From positions 47,489-111,488 of the forward strand of contig CACZZO010000011.1 in the NCBI GenBank assembly GCA_902785755.1: a stretch of 64,000 nt of DNA, written 5' to 3'. Below the pieces are notes generated by a model. It saw only the letters and a program-made list of their open reading frames with translations. It searched no databases and was not told the origin of the DNA. Made by a program: the position numbers and the translations under genes. Shown here one piece after another: positions 52,223-62,034 of the stretch (its first letter is position 1; each line of letters opens with the position of its first letter). The stretch is from an uncultured Bacteroidia bacterium. Its GTDB lineage: Bacteria > Bacteroidota > Bacteroidia > Bacteroidales > F082.

Positions 52223-52258
52223 AAAAATGCGGAACGACACATATCGCTCCGCATTTTT
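52223..52258. terminator. bidirectional intrinsic terminator
   Basis: AAAAATGCGGA (52223-52233) and TCCGCATTTTT (52248-52258) form a stem flanked by A and T runs. It lies between the zinc-ribbon copy B and the convergent sppA gene. Confidence 0.85.
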
Positions 52259-52277
52259 GTTGTCATTTTTTCGGTGG

Positions 52278-54062
52278 TTATTCAATCACCAAATCAAACG
52301 GCATCCGTGCCTGAATGCCCGTGTTGTTGTTCAGGTTCTCCAAGCCTTTGTAGTAGTTGTAATACACGCCCAACTTCTGTTTCATGGCTGCATCGAGTTC
52401 GTCGGTCTTGTTCATCGATTCCATCAAGCGGGTGAAAAAGTCCTTTTGTTTCGGCCATTCGGTCACCTTGTAGTCGTTGCCGAGGTTGGCTTTCTCGACG
52501 GCGTAGGCGATGGCATCTTCCATGTCGCCTAATTTGTCAACAAGGCCGATGCCTATGGCATCGGCACCCGCCCACACGCGGCCTTGTCCGATGCTGTCAA
52601 CGAAAGTCTGGCGCAAGCCGCGACCTTCAGCCACACGCTGGGTAAAGTCGTTGTAGGTCTTGCCCACCATCTCTTGCAATTTGTTGTATTGGAACTCGGT
52701 GAGCGGTTGGGTGAAGTTGGGGAAGTCGGCGTTTTCGTTGGTCTTGGCCACATCGAAAGTCAAGCCAATCTTGTCGTTCAGGAAACCTTGTGCATTGGGG
52801 AAAGTGCCAAACACGCCGATGGAACCCGTGAGGGTGGTGGGGTCGGCAAAGATGTAATCGGCCTTGGCCGAAATCCAATAACCGCCCGAAGCGGCATAGT
52901 TGCCCATCGAAACGATGACGGGCTTCACTTCCTTGGTCAGGTCAAGTTCGCGACCGATGATGGCAGAGGCCAAGGCACTGCCGCCAGGGGAATTGACGCG
53001 CAATACAATGGCTTTCACATTCTTGTCTTCGCGAGCCTTGCGGATGGTCTTGCTGAGGTTTTCGGAATAGATGGCTTGCTCCTCGTTGCCCTTGCCGTCA
53101 AAAATTTGCCCCGAAGCGTAAATGACGGCCACCTCATTCTTGCTGACATTCTTGTCTTTATAGGATTTGGCGTAGTTGGCATTGCCCACGGCATTGATGC
53201 TTTTGTTGCTGCCCGTCAGACCTTTCAGTTCGTCCAAAACCTGGTCTTTGAAATAGAGGTTGTCCACCATGCCGTATTCAAGTGCCTTTTGCGCATTGAA
53301 CAGAACGTCAAGATTGTCAGCGATTTGGTTGAGTTGCTCCACGCTGATGTTGCGGCTTTGGCTGATGCTTGCAAGGATTTGTCCCCAAACGGTGCCAAGC
53401 AACTTGTCCATCTGTTCGCGGTTGGCTTCGCTCATCTTGTCGAGGAAGTAAGGCTCCACGGCGCTCTTGAAGCGGTTGTTGGGGCCGCGCACAATCTGCA
53501 TTTCGATGTCGAGTTTCTCCAAAAGGTGCTTGTAGAACATGATTTGCGAGGCCATGCCATGCAGGTCCATGGCGCCTTCGGGATTCAGGAAAATCTTGTC
53601 GGCGATGGAAGCCAAATAGTAGGCACTTTGGCCGTAGCTTTCGCCGTAAGCCACGATGAACTTGCCCGACTCCTTGAACTCGATGAGTTTGTTGCGGATT
53701 TCCTGAATGGTGGCCACAGAGGTCGGGATACTGCTCAGTTCCAAGTAGATACCCTTGATGTTGGCATCGGTCTTGGCATTCTCGATGTTGCGCAAAATCT
53801 CGTTCAAACCCGTAGCGTCGCTCGTTTCCATTGTCTGGAAATTGATGTTGCCAAACGGGTTGTCGGTGGTGCGGTCGGGGATTTCGTAATCGAGTTTCAT
53901 GTAAAGCACGGAGTTGGGCTTTACGGTGGTGGAAGTTTCCGACTCGGATTTCGACAAGTTCGAAATCATGGAAGAAACCACTCCAACCTTGATGAAAAAG
54001 TTGATTACCAATGCAATCAGGGTGCCAATGAAGGCAGCCAAAACGACTTTGTAGAATTTCAT
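52278..54062 (-). CDS. sppA: signal peptide peptidase SppA, 67K type
   Basis: 594 residues. One N-terminal membrane helix (VVLAAFIGTLIALVINFFI) anchors it; the rest faces the periplasm. Two S49 peptidase halves are present: the N-terminal half (KFIVAYGESYGQSAYYLAS) supplies the Lys, and the C-terminal half has VLRVNSPGGSALAS and VSMGNYAASGGYWISAKADYI with the Ser. It degrades cleaved signal peptides. The start is set at 54062 (MKFYKVV); a longer frame begins at 54101. It is divergent from folK. Confidence 0.93.
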   Translation of the reverse strand: MKFYKVVLAAFIGTLIALVINFFIKVGVVSSMISNLSKSESETSTTVKPNSVLYMKLDYEIPDRTTDNPFGNINFQTMETSDATGLNEILRNIENAKTDANIKGIYLELSSIPTSVATIQEIRNKLIEFKESGKFIVAYGESYGQSAYYLASIADKIFLNPEGAMDLHGMASQIMFYKHLLEKLDIEMQIVRGPNNRFKSAVEPYFLDKMSEANREQMDKLLGTVWGQILASISQSRNISVEQLNQIADNLDVLFNAQKALEYGMVDNLYFKDQVLDELKGLTGSNKSINAVGNANYAKSYKDKNVSKNEVAVIYASGQIFDGKGNEEQAIYSENLSKTIRKAREDKNVKAIVLRVNSPGGSALASAIIGRELDLTKEVKPVIVSMGNYAASGGYWISAKADYIFADPTTLTGSIGVFGTFPNAQGFLNDKIGLTFDVAKTNENADFPNFTQPLTEFQYNKLQEMVGKTYNDFTQRVAEGRGLRQTFVDSIGQGRVWAGADAIGIGLVDKLGDMEDAIAYAVEKANLGNDYKVTEWPKQKDFFTRLMESMNKTDELDAAMKQKLGVYYNYYKGLENLNNNTGIQARMPFDLVIE

Positions 54063-54111
54063 GATGCTATGTTTTTGTTTGTTTAGACCGCAAAAGTACA
54101 TAAAAAAAACT

Positions 54112-54119
54112 TACCTTTG
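54112..54119 (+). promoter_or_regulatory. -7 promoter box of folK
   Basis: TACCTTTG, 39 bp before the folK ATG. On the minus strand CAAAAGTA at 54091-54098 is the matching -7 box for sppA. Confidence 0.5.
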
Positions 54120-54157
54120 CCGAAAATCTCCATGAGGATTAATGTGCATGTCGAAGT

Positions 54158-54670
54158 ATGGAAAAATGTTACATTCTCTTTGGGTCGAACATGGGCGACA
54201 AAAACCAAATCTTTGCGCAGGCTTGCCTATTAATTAATAATAGGTGTGGCCGCATTGTGGAGGTTTCGTCGGCCTACGAGTCGGAGCCGTGGGGTTTCAA
54301 GGCCGAGGAATGGTTCCTGAATAGGGTCATCGTTTTGGAAACGGAAATGAAGCCGGAGCCTTTATTGGAAGCGTTGCTTGAGATTGAACGGGAATTGGGG
54401 CGCGTCAGGCATCCTGAAATCCAAGGATATACCTCGCGCACCGCCGATTTGGACATCCTTTATTACGGCAACCGCATCGTTTTGACCGACAGCCTCACCA
54501 TTCCCCACCCGCGACTGCACCAACGCCGTTTCGCCCTATTGCCTTTATGCGAAGTGGCACCACAACTCGTGCATCCCGCGTTTAATTTTACCCAAACCGA
54601 ACTGTTGAGGCGTTGCCACGACTTTTCGGAAGTCAGAAAAATCGAAAACGTATGCAATACAACTACATAG
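54158..54670 (+). CDS. folK: 2-amino-4-hydroxy-6-hydroxymethyldihydropteridine pyrophosphokinase
   Basis: 170 residues; transfers pyrophosphate from ATP to the pterin precursor in folate synthesis. GSNMGDKNQ, SAYESEPWGF, LEIERELGRVRHPE and RTADLDILYYGN are the HPPK motifs, the last with the Asp pair that binds magnesium. IPHPRLHQRRFALLPL is the conserved end. Its last 19 bp overlap the start of the deoxynucleoside kinase gene. Confidence 0.95.
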   Translation: MEKCYILFGSNMGDKNQIFAQACLLINNRCGRIVEVSSAYESEPWGFKAEEWFLNRVIVLETEMKPEPLLEALLEIERELGRVRHPEIQGYTSRTADLDILYYGNRIVLTDSLTIPHPRLHQRRFALLPLCEVAPQLVHPAFNFTQTELLRRCHDFSEVRKIENVCNTTT

Positions 54671-55293
54671 CCATCGAAGGAACCATCGGGGCGGGCAAGA
54701 CGACCTTGGCCTCGCGCATCGCCAACGACTTCAACGGGAAACTTGTGCTTGAGGAATTTGAGGGCGACAAGAACCCGTTTCTGCCCAAGTTCTACAAGGA
54801 GCCTGAAAAGTATTCTTTCCAGTTGGAAATGACTTTTTTGGCCTTGCGATTCCAGCAGTTGAAGGACAAGTTGAGCGTGCTCGACCTGTTCCACGACTTC
54901 ATCATTTCGGACTATTATGTGGCCAAGTCGTTGATTTTCTCGAAAAACAACTTGCAAGACGATGAATACCAGTTGTTTTCGCGTTTCTTCAACATCATTT
55001 TCTCGGACATGCCCAAGCCTGAACTGTTGGTCTATCTGTATTCCGATGTGGAGCGTCTGCAAGCCAACATCCGCAAACGCGGGCGCAGCTACGAGCAGGA
55101 AATCAGCGACGCTTACTTGGAGAACATCCAGCAGGGCTATTTCGACTTCCTTCGCCAGCAGCAGAACAACATGCGCATTTTGCTGCTCGACACCAACGAC
55201 CTTGATTTTGTGGCCAACGAAAAAGATTACCAGCGTATCATTGAGGCCATCAACCAGCCTTACGAAATTGGCCTGCATCGGATTTCGTTGTGA
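54652..55293 (+). CDS. deoxynucleoside kinase
   Basis: 213 residues of the dNK/dCK-dGK family; phosphorylates deoxynucleosides for salvage. The P-loop is IEGTIGAGKTTLASRI near residue 8. LEEFEGDKNPFLPKFY and FQLEMTFLALRFQQ contact the substrate, and DVERLQANIRKRGRSYEQ is the lid. The start (MQYNYIAIEG) lies inside folK, 19 bp before its stop. This folK-dNK overlap is common in Bacteroidota. A terminator follows. Confidence 0.93.
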   Translation: MQYNYIAIEGTIGAGKTTLASRIANDFNGKLVLEEFEGDKNPFLPKFYKEPEKYSFQLEMTFLALRFQQLKDKLSVLDLFHDFIISDYYVAKSLIFSKNNLQDDEYQLFSRFFNIIFSDMPKPELLVYLYSDVERLQANIRKRGRSYEQEISDAYLENIQQGYFDFLRQQQNNMRILLLDTNDLDFVANEKDYQRIIEAINQPYEIGLHRISL

Positions 55294-55313
55294 TTTTGTC
55301 ATCTACTAAACAC

Positions 55314-55342
55314 AAAAAAAGCCGCTCGATTGAGCGGCTTTT
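55314..55342. terminator. bidirectional intrinsic terminator
   Basis: Seven A, stem GCCGCTC (55321-55327), loop GATT, stem GAGCGGC (55332-55338), then four T. It serves the convergent deoxynucleoside kinase and OmpA-family genes. Confidence 0.88.
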
Positions 55343-55362
55343 CTGTTCATCAGTGAATCGGA

Positions 55363-57156
55363 TTACTTCTTTTCCACTTTCACTTTGATGGTTCTGCTGA
55401 CGACTTCCTTGTAGGGTTCGTTCACATAAATCTCAGCGCGACGGAGTTGCGGCAGAATATCCTTTTCAAGTTGAGGATAGATGGCGCACATTTCCTTGAT
55501 GGTTCTTTCTCTGTTGCTGGAGTTGTTGATGTTGTTGATGATGGCATCCTTGTCCTTCAGGTCGGAGGCACGGACGAGTTCAACGAAGGTGTTCCAGTCG
55601 GGACCGTAACCCTTGCCGCTGATTTGGACTTCCGTCTTCTTGGCCACTTTCTTGATCTGCTTGTCGGCAGCGTTGGCGCGGTTGTTCGAAAGTTCGTTGT
55701 TGTGACCTTCTTCGCCTTCCGGTGAAGCCCAAGCTCTGATTTCGAACTCAGTCTCACCAGCATTAATCAGTTCGGCAAAGGCAGCGTCAGCATCCTTGTT
55801 GAGTTTTCTTCTGGCGTTGATGTCGTAAGAATCCTTGTTGTAGAAATAGGAGAGCTTCTTCACGGCTTTCACCTTGTCGATGGTGTCGTAAACAATTTGG
55901 TCAACGTATTCGTCCTTCACGATGACGCCGTCAGCCAGTTTCACGGTCGAACCTTGAGTGAAGTAAGTGTTCTTCGCGATTTCGTCTTGGTTGGCATAGA
56001 TGGTGCCGTCATAGATATAGAACATCGGGTCGGCCTTAAGTTCGCTGTTTTCCATCTCAGGCACATAGTCCTTGCAATAGTGCTTGGTGAATTCGCCGCC
56101 TTCCTTGTAGTTGACGCGGAAGTCGCCTTCGCCCTTCACTTTTTCACCCACGAAGGTGATGGGGTCGAGGTCGATTTGGCCACCGTTGTAGGAGAGGTAA
56201 GGAGTCAGGTTCATCACAGCCTGCTTCTCGAAATATTCGGCGGGGATGGTGACGATGACATCGAAGCAAACCTTGCCGTCTTCGCCCTGCACCAGCGGGT
56301 CAGGATTCACGCGGTAGCTGATCTTCTTCGACTCGCGGGCCATTTTCTCGATGTCGCAAGGATTGTTGAACTTCACGCGCAAGCCAAGGTTCAGTTGGCT
56401 ATACATGTCCTTGTCGTTGGCAATACGACCCACTTCGCTTGATTTGGCCATTTGGTCGAGGTTGTCCTTACCCGTGAAGAGGTAGGTGTAGTCGATGAAG
56501 AGGTCAAACTTGGGGGCGATGTTGAAGGTGAATTCACCACCAACGGGAACGGTGAAGGTGAGGTCGCGCTTGGTCTTGGCAGGAGCCAATTCAGCACCCT
56601 CGGTTTCAGTACCGCCAGCGTTGTCCACATTCATTTGGGTGATGGCGCCAGCCTTGTAATAGGTGCCACCGATACCGATATGAGGCACAAAGTTGATGAC
56701 TCTCCTCGGGTTGTAGTTGAACATGTTGAAGAGGTTGAAAGTCAAGTTCAAGTTGCCTTCAATGTAGTTGGTCTTGGTGAGTGCAAGGTCTTGATAGACA
56801 CCAGCAGGCGTGCCTTCCAAGAAGATGAGGGCTTGGCCGTGCTTGTGACCCGAAAGGAGACCGTAGCCGCCCTTGAGGTTCATGCCAATGACTTTACCGA
56901 ACTGGTAGCCAATGCCGAAGTGGGCGTTCCAGTTCTGGAAGGCTTGACTCTTGAAGTGGTTGAAGTCGTCCCAAATACCGCCATTGTAGTTGGCCAAGTC
57001 GCCGTGGTTGATGGAGAGACCACCATCGGCCTGAATGTACCAATACTTCTCAGCGGGTTTACCTTTCTTTTTGCCTTCCTGAGCGTTCATGCTGAACGGA
57101 AGAACAGCCATGATGACGAGCATCAGAAGCTTCGAAATTGTCAAATTTTTCTTCAT
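55363..57156 (-). CDS. OmpA-family outer-membrane protein
   Basis: 597 residues. The signal peptide ends FSMNA before Gln. Residues ~35-270 are barrel-like (WYIQADGGLSINHGDLANY, FGIGYQFGKVIGMNLKGGYGL). A linker (~290-440) follows. The C-terminal ~150 residues are OmpA-like: YFYNKDSYDINARRKLNKDAD, EIRAWASPEGEEGHNNELSNN, RANAADKQIKK and the strand VQISGKGYG, with a charged terminal helix. It probably links the outer membrane to peptidoglycan and is large and likely abundant. Confidence 0.85.
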   Translation of the reverse strand: MKKNLTISKLLMLVIMAVLPFSMNAQEGKKKGKPAEKYWYIQADGGLSINHGDLANYNGGIWDDFNHFKSQAFQNWNAHFGIGYQFGKVIGMNLKGGYGLLSGHKHGQALIFLEGTPAGVYQDLALTKTNYIEGNLNLTFNLFNMFNYNPRRVINFVPHIGIGGTYYKAGAITQMNVDNAGGTETEGAELAPAKTKRDLTFTVPVGGEFTFNIAPKFDLFIDYTYLFTGKDNLDQMAKSSEVGRIANDKDMYSQLNLGLRVKFNNPCDIEKMARESKKISYRVNPDPLVQGEDGKVCFDVIVTIPAEYFEKQAVMNLTPYLSYNGGQIDLDPITFVGEKVKGEGDFRVNYKEGGEFTKHYCKDYVPEMENSELKADPMFYIYDGTIYANQDEIAKNTYFTQGSTVKLADGVIVKDEYVDQIVYDTIDKVKAVKKLSYFYNKDSYDINARRKLNKDADAAFAELINAGETEFEIRAWASPEGEEGHNNELSNNRANAADKQIKKVAKKTEVQISGKGYGPDWNTFVELVRASDLKDKDAIINNINNSSNRERTIKEMCAIYPQLEKDILPQLRRAEIYVNEPYKEVVSRTIKVKVEKK

Positions 57157-57324
57157 AACGAAATTGTGTTAAGTTTGTAATTAATTAATTGTTATTTGAT
57201 TATTCTTTATCTAACTATTCCAATTAGCCTACAAAAATAGGAAATATTTCTTTTGTCAACATCAAATTGTTGATTTTTTTGCCAATTTTTCAACTTTATT
57301 GCACAAAAAGACTGTAAAACAGCA

Positions 57325-57858
57325 CTATTTCTGCATCAATTTCATCTGCTCAAAAGCTTTCCACATGACGATTCCAGCACAAACCGAAACATTCAATGAG
57401 TGTTTTGTACCCTCTTGCGGCAGCTCAATGGCACCGTCGCAATAAGGCAAAGCCTCCTCGCTGACGCCCTCCACCTCGTTGCCCAAAATGTAGGCCGTTT
57501 GTGGCTCAAACTTGAAATCCTGCAACGGAACGCTGCCTTCCACCTGCTCGACGGAGAAAAGCCGGTAACCTTCATTAATTAATGCTTGGCAGGCTTCCTC
57601 GGTGGTCGCGAAATAGCGCCAACTGACGGTCTCGTCGGCACCGAGGGCGGTCTTGTGGATCTCGCGGTGGGGCGGACAGGCGGTTATCCCGCACAAAACC
57701 AATTCCTTGATGCGGAAAGCGTCGGCGGTGCGGAAAAACGCGCCCACGTTGCTCAGCGAGCGGATATTGTCGAGTATTAATATAATAGGTGTCTTCTCGG
57801 CCTGCTCGAATTCGGCCTTGCTGATGCGGTTCAGCTCGTCCATGGTCAGTTTTCGCAT
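57325..57858 (-). CDS. SpoU/TrmH-family RNA 2'-O-methyltransferase
   Basis: 177 residues of the SPOUT knot fold. Motif 1 is LDNIRSLSNVGAFFRTADAF, motif 2 YILGNEVEGVSEEAL, and motif 3 IELPQEGTKHSLNVSVCAGI with the conserved Asn. It methylates the 2'-O of an rRNA or tRNA nucleotide; the exact target cannot be set. The start at 57858 (MRKLTMDELNR) is chosen over a frame beginning at 57882. It is divergent from mutS, ~71 bp between starts. Confidence 0.9.
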   Translation of the reverse strand: MRKLTMDELNRISKAEFEQAEKTPIILILDNIRSLSNVGAFFRTADAFRIKELVLCGITACPPHREIHKTALGADETVSWRYFATTEEACQALINEGYRLFSVEQVEGSVPLQDFKFEPQTAYILGNEVEGVSEEALPYCDGAIELPQEGTKHSLNVSVCAGIVMWKAFEQMKLMQK

Positions 57859-57899
57859 GATTTTTTCTCTTTTGGGGCGCAAAGTAAATGAAAAAACGC

Positions 57900-57907
57900 T
57901 AATTTTG
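57900..57907 (+). promoter_or_regulatory. -7 promoter box of mutS
   Basis: TAATTTTG, 22 bp before the mutS ATG. A short leader of about 16 nt is expected. Confidence 0.5.
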
Positions 57908-57929
57908 TACCCTTTAATTCGAGAAATTT

Positions 57930-60533
57930 ATGGCAGGAAATGCAGCTGAAACCCCATTAATGAAGCAGTATTACTCGTTCAAGGCGAAATATCCTGATGC
58001 CATGCTGCTGTTTCGCGTGGGCGATTTTTACGAGACTTACGGCGAGGACGCGGTGAAGTCGTCGAAGATTTTGGGCATTGTGCTCACTAAACGTTCCAAC
58101 GGCGCTTCGGCGGATGTGGAGTTGGCCGGTTTCCCTTACCATTCCTTGGATTCCTACCTGCCAAAGTTGGTTCGCGCCGGACTGAAAGTGGCTGTGTGCG
58201 AGCAACTTGAAGACCCGAAATTGGCCAAGAAGTTGGTGAAGCGCGGTGTGGTGGAATTGGTTACGCCGGGTGTTACCTATAATGACAATGTGCTGGAACA
58301 GAAGGAGAACAATTTCTTGGCTTCGGTGCATCTCGAAAAAGAGGTTTCGGGCGTTTCGTTCTTAGATGTCTCGACGGGTGAGTTTTTCCTTACGCAAGGC
58401 TCTAATGAATACATTGACAAGCTGTTACAAAGTTTCAACCCATCGGAGGTTTTGGTGCAGCGCAACAAACGCAAGGACTTCATCGACCTGTTCGGGGGCA
58501 AGTATTACCTCACCGTTTTCGACGACTGGGTCTTCACCGACGACTACGCCAACGAGACCTTAAACAAGCATTTCCAAACGGTTTCGCTGAAAGGCTTCGG
58601 CGTGGATGATTTCCCGAAAGGCATCGTGGCGGCGGGGGCAGCGATTCATTATCTGATTGAAACACAGCACGATAAATTAGGACATATCACTTCCCTATCG
58701 CGCATCGACCAAGGGCAATATGTGTGGTTAGACAAGTTCACGATTCGCAATTTGGAACTGCTGCATACGACCAACCTGAACGCCAAGACTTTAATCGACG
58801 TCATCGACAAGACCGTTTCGCCGATGGGTGGCCGTTTGATGCGCCGCTGGCTGAGCCTGCCGCTGAAAAACAAGGAGCAAATCGAGGCGCGTTATGAGGT
58901 GGTGCGCTATTTCTTCGAGAACCGCGACCAGATTCAACGTTTTCAGGATGCCGTGCGGCAAGTCGGTGATTTGGAGCGACTTATTTCAAAGGTTTCGCTC
59001 TCAAGGGTGAATCCTCGTGAACTCTTGCAAGTGAGCCGCGCCTTAGACCAAATCGAGGTGCTGAAGAAGTCTTGTGAAGAAAGTCAACACCCTGCCTTGC
59101 AGCGTTTTGCAGAGCAGTTCAATCCTTGTGCGAGCATTCGCGAACGCATCAAGAAAGACCTCAATCCCGATGCGCCAGCGGTCATCTCTAAAGGCAACTA
59201 TATCGCCGACGGCGTGGATGCCGAATTGGACGACCTGCGCAACCTTTCGCGCTCGGGCAAGGAATATCTGATGAACATCCAACGCCGCGAAACGGAACGC
59301 ACGGGCATTTCTTCCTTGAAAGTGGGCTACAACAATGTGTTCGGCTATTATCTCGAAGTCACCAATTCGCATAAGGACAAGGTGCCGACGGAGTGGATCC
59401 GCAAGCAAACCTTGACCAACGCCGAGCGTTACATCACCGAGGAACTGAAGCAATACGAGCAGAAAATCCTTGGCGCGGAGGAGAAAATCAGCATTATTGA
59501 GCAGCGGGTTTACAATGAATTGGTCACCGCCGTGACGGAGTTCGTTGAGCCGATCCAAGTGGATGCATCTTTAGTCGCCCGCATTGACTGCTTGGTGAGT
59601 TTCGCCGACATTTCGCTGAAAAACAACTATGTGCAGCCTGTCATTGATGATTCGTTTGTCTTGGACATCAAGGAAGGCCGCCACCCTGTCATCGAGCAAA
59701 TGATGCCTGTGGGCGAGTGTTACATCGCCAACGACGTTTACCTCGACACCGACAAGCAGCAAATAATCATCATCACCGGCCCGAATATGTCGGGTAAGTC
59801 GGCCCTGCTGCGCCAAACCGCCTTGATTGTGCTGATGGCCCAGATGGGTTGTTTCGTTCCGGCGGCTTCAGCGCGTATCGGTCTGGTGGACAAGATTTTC
59901 ACCCGTGTGGGTGCCTCCGACAACATCTCTTCGGGCGAATCAACTTTCATGGTGGAGATGAACGAAACGGCGAGCATTTTGAATAATGTGTCGTCGCGGA
60001 GCCTTGTGCTTTTAGACGAAATCGGGCGCGGCACCAGCACCTACGACGGCATCAGCATCGCTTGGGCCATCACCGAGTTTTTGCACGACCACCCCGTGAG
60101 TCGCGCCAAGGTGATGTTTGCCACGCACTACCACGAACTGAACGAGATGGAGGACTCCTTCGCACGCATCAAGAATTACCATGTTTCGGTGAAGGAAGTC
60201 GGCAACAAAGTGGTCTTTTTGCGCAAGTTGAAACGCGGGGGCAGCGCCCACAGTTTCGGTATCCACGTGGCCGAGATGGCCGGAATGCCCCGCAAGGTCA
60301 TTGAACGCGCTACTGCATTGCTCAGCGTTTTGGAGAAGTCACACACTAGCGAAGACGTTGAAAAGGCCGCCGCCAAAAAAACCGATGACGGTATGCAGTT
60401 GAGTTTCATCCAGTTGGATGACCCGCTGCTGCTGCAAATCAAGGAAGACATTTTGAATACCAACATTGATACTTTGACCCCAGTAGAAGCCTTGATGAAG
60501 CTGAATGAGATTAAGAAGTTGCTGAATCGTTGA
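57930..60533 (+). CDS. mutS: DNA mismatch repair protein MutS
   Basis: 867 residues, full length. [14 protein letters not shown] carries the Phe-x-Glu mismatch-contact motif. The core and clamp domains are normal. The ATPase has Walker [14 protein letters not shown], then [19 protein letters not shown] sequence ([19 protein letters not shown]), Walker [16 protein letters not shown] and TATHYHEL-type [12 protein letters not shown]. The C-terminal tail ends in NEIKKLLNR. It recognises mismatches and starts their repair with MutL, which is not in the window. Confidence 0.97.
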   Translation: MAGNAAETPLMKQYYSFKAKYPDAMLLFRVGDFYETYGEDAVKSSKILGIVLTKRSNGASADVELAGFPYHSLDSYLPKLVRAGLKVAVCEQLEDPKLAKKLVKRGVVELVTPGVTYNDNVLEQKENNFLASVHLEKEVSGVSFLDVSTGEFFLTQGSNEYIDKLLQSFNPSEVLVQRNKRKDFIDLFGGKYYLTVFDDWVFTDDYANETLNKHFQTVSLKGFGVDDFPKGIVAAGAAIHYLIETQHDKLGHITSLSRIDQGQYVWLDKFTIRNLELLHTTNLNAKTLIDVIDKTVSPMGGRLMRRWLSLPLKNKEQIEARYEVVRYFFENRDQIQRFQDAVRQVGDLERLISKVSLSRVNPRELLQVSRALDQIEVLKKSCEESQHPALQRFAEQFNPCASIRERIKKDLNPDAPAVISKGNYIADGVDAELDDLRNLSRSGKEYLMNIQRRETERTGISSLKVGYNNVFGYYLEVTNSHKDKVPTEWIRKQTLTNAERYITEELKQYEQKILGAEEKISIIEQRVYNELVTAVTEFVEPIQVDASLVARIDCLVSFADISLKNNYVQPVIDDSFVLDIKEGRHPVIEQMMPVGECYIANDVYLDTDKQQIIIITGPNMSGKSALLRQTALIVLMAQMGCFVPAASARIGLVDKIFTRVGASDNISSGESTFMVEMNETASILNNVSSRSLVLLDEIGRGTSTYDGISIAWAITEFLHDHPVSRAKVMFATHYHELNEMEDSFARIKNYHVSVKEVGNKVVFLRKLKRGGSAHSFGIHVAEMAGMPRKVIERATALLSVLEKSHTSEDVEKAAAKKTDDGMQLSFIQLDDPLLLQIKEDILNTNIDTLTPVEALMKLNEIKKLLNR

Positions 60534-60540
60534 TGGACTT

Positions 60541-60660
60541 CGGGACGCGAGACTTCGGGACTTCGGGACGGCCTGCCGGGGTTGTGCCTGCCGGTCGCTG
60601 CCGTAGGTCGCGACCTACGGTTACGGTAATGTCGTCCCTTCGGGACGTGAGGCACATCGC
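60541..60660. repeat. GC-rich intergenic repeat with a 20-bp perfect palindrome
   Basis: Contains repeated TTCGGGAC units, CCTGCCGG copies and the perfect palindrome CCGTAGGTCGCGACCTACGG (60601-60620). GTCGTCCCTTCGGGAC (60631-60646) is shared with 27428-27443. No gene is visible. It may be a REP/MITE-like element. Confidence 0.65.
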
Positions 60661-60688
60661 TGCGAGGAACTAAGCACTCCAGAATCAT

Positions 60689-60780
60689 AAATTTCTGCTT
60701 TGTAAAGAAAGAATTTTGCAGATTTTATGCTTTGGAAAGCAGAAAATTTCCAATTTTTATGCTTTGAAAAGTATAAAAAT
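60689..60780. repeat. three near-palindromes upstream of the second AAA ATPase
   Basis: Palindromic units centred near 60702, 60734 and 60766 (60689-60716, 60722-60747, 60753-60780), ~31 bp apart. Each has the core GCTTT-nn-AAAG. The last is ATTTTTATGCTTT / AAAGTATAAAAAT, 13-bp arms with one mismatch. They lie directly before the -7 box, so they could be operators. Confidence 0.75.
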
Positions 60781-60782
60781 CG

Positions 60783-60790
60783 TATTTTTG
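60783..60790 (+). promoter_or_regulatory. -7 promoter box of the second AAA ATPase
   Basis: TATTTTTG, 20 bp before the ATG at 60811, starting 2 bp after the last palindrome. A TTTG (60763-60766) is 16 bp upstream. Confidence 0.55.
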
Positions 60791-60810
60791 CACTGAAAAA
60801 ATGTACAAAA

Positions 60811-62022
60811 ATGGAATATCAGGATATTTTACCTCTTGTAAATCAGTTCAATAACAAGATGAACGAGGTCGATTTGACCTTCAAACGGTATCTTCACGAC
60901 AAAATCAACTGGAAAGCGAGGCTGATTGGCATCAAAGGTGCCCGAGGCGTGGGAAAAAGCACCTTGTTGCTGCAGCATATCAAAGAGAGTTTCCCCGATT
61001 TGCAAAATGTGTTTTACGCCTCGTTGGACGACCTTTGGTTTCGTGCCCACGACTTGCTCAATTTGGTGGAATACCTTTATACGCATGGATTCACCCATCT
61101 GTTTTTGGACGAGGTTCACAAACTCGACCAATGGAGTCGCTACATCAAGAACATCTATGACAGTTATCCTCAATTGCACATTGTTTATACCGGCTCTTCG
61201 ATGTTGGAAATTGACCATTCCAAAGTCGATTTGTCGCGTCGGCAAATGCTTTACACCATGCACGGGCTTTCGTTCCGCGAATACCTTGAATTTGAGGGCT
61301 TGGGGGCATTTCCTGTCGTGAGTATCGAAGACTTGTTGGGTTCGCATTTGCCCATTGCGATGAAAATCGTTTCGCAAACCCGTGTGCTTCAGTATTTTGA
61401 TCGCTATTTGCAGTCGGGGTATTATCCTTTTTACAAGGATTCCATTTCTGTTGACGATTTCCATTCGCGGCTGCGCGAAGTGGCCAATGTGGTGGTGGAA
61501 AGCGACATGCCCGCCGTTGAGGAAATCACATACACCACGGTGCAGAAAGCCAAGCAGTTACTTATGGTGATTGCGCCCAATGTGCCTTTGCAGCCCAATA
61601 TCAGCCGACTGAGCCAAGAATTGGAGGTAACGCCTTCGCAATGCCTGAAAATCCTTTATTTGTTGGACCGCGCTGGACTGCTTTTGTTGTTAACCAAGGA
61701 ACAAAAGGACTACAAGCACCTCGCAAAACCCGGAAAGATTTTCTTGGGCAACGGCAACCTGATGTATGCTTTGTCGTCTGTGGTGAATCTCGGTACTTGC
61801 CGCGAGACATTTTTCGCCAACCAGTTGTCTGCCATTGGCCAGTTGACCATGCCCGAAAAAGGCGACTTTTTATTAAATGGGAAGTATTTGTTTGAAGTGG
61901 GTGGCAGCAGCAAGGATTTCAGGCAAATTGCCAACATCCCCGACAGTTATCTCGCCGTTGATGATGTGGAAATAGGTCATTTGAACCGCATTCCCTTGTG
62001 GATGTTTGGGATGCTGTATTGA
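60811..62022 (+). CDS. AAA ATPase of the DUF4143/AAA_14 type
   Basis: 403 residues. Walker A is GARGVGKSTLL (~47-57) and Walker B HLFLDEVHK (~102-110). LVYTGSSMLEIDHSKVDLSRR is sensor-like. A C-terminal restriction-like domain ends GDFLLNGKYLFEVGGSSKDFRQI and HLNRIPLWMFGML. The start at 60811 follows a promoter. These ATPases are common, poorly understood and often duplicated in Bacteroidota. It is not related by sequence to the ATPase near 42 kb, but both have adjacent palindromes. Confidence 0.87.
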   Translation: MEYQDILPLVNQFNNKMNEVDLTFKRYLHDKINWKARLIGIKGARGVGKSTLLLQHIKESFPDLQNVFYASLDDLWFRAHDLLNLVEYLYTHGFTHLFLDEVHKLDQWSRYIKNIYDSYPQLHIVYTGSSMLEIDHSKVDLSRRQMLYTMHGLSFREYLEFEGLGAFPVVSIEDLLGSHLPIAMKIVSQTRVLQYFDRYLQSGYYPFYKDSISVDDFHSRLREVANVVVESDMPAVEEITYTTVQKAKQLLMVIAPNVPLQPNISRLSQELEVTPSQCLKILYLLDRAGLLLLLTKEQKDYKHLAKPGKIFLGNGNLMYALSSVVNLGTCRETFFANQLSAIGQLTMPEKGDFLLNGKYLFEVGGSSKDFRQIANIPDSYLAVDDVEIGHLNRIPLWMFGMLY

Positions 62023-62034
62023 TATTATCCCTTT

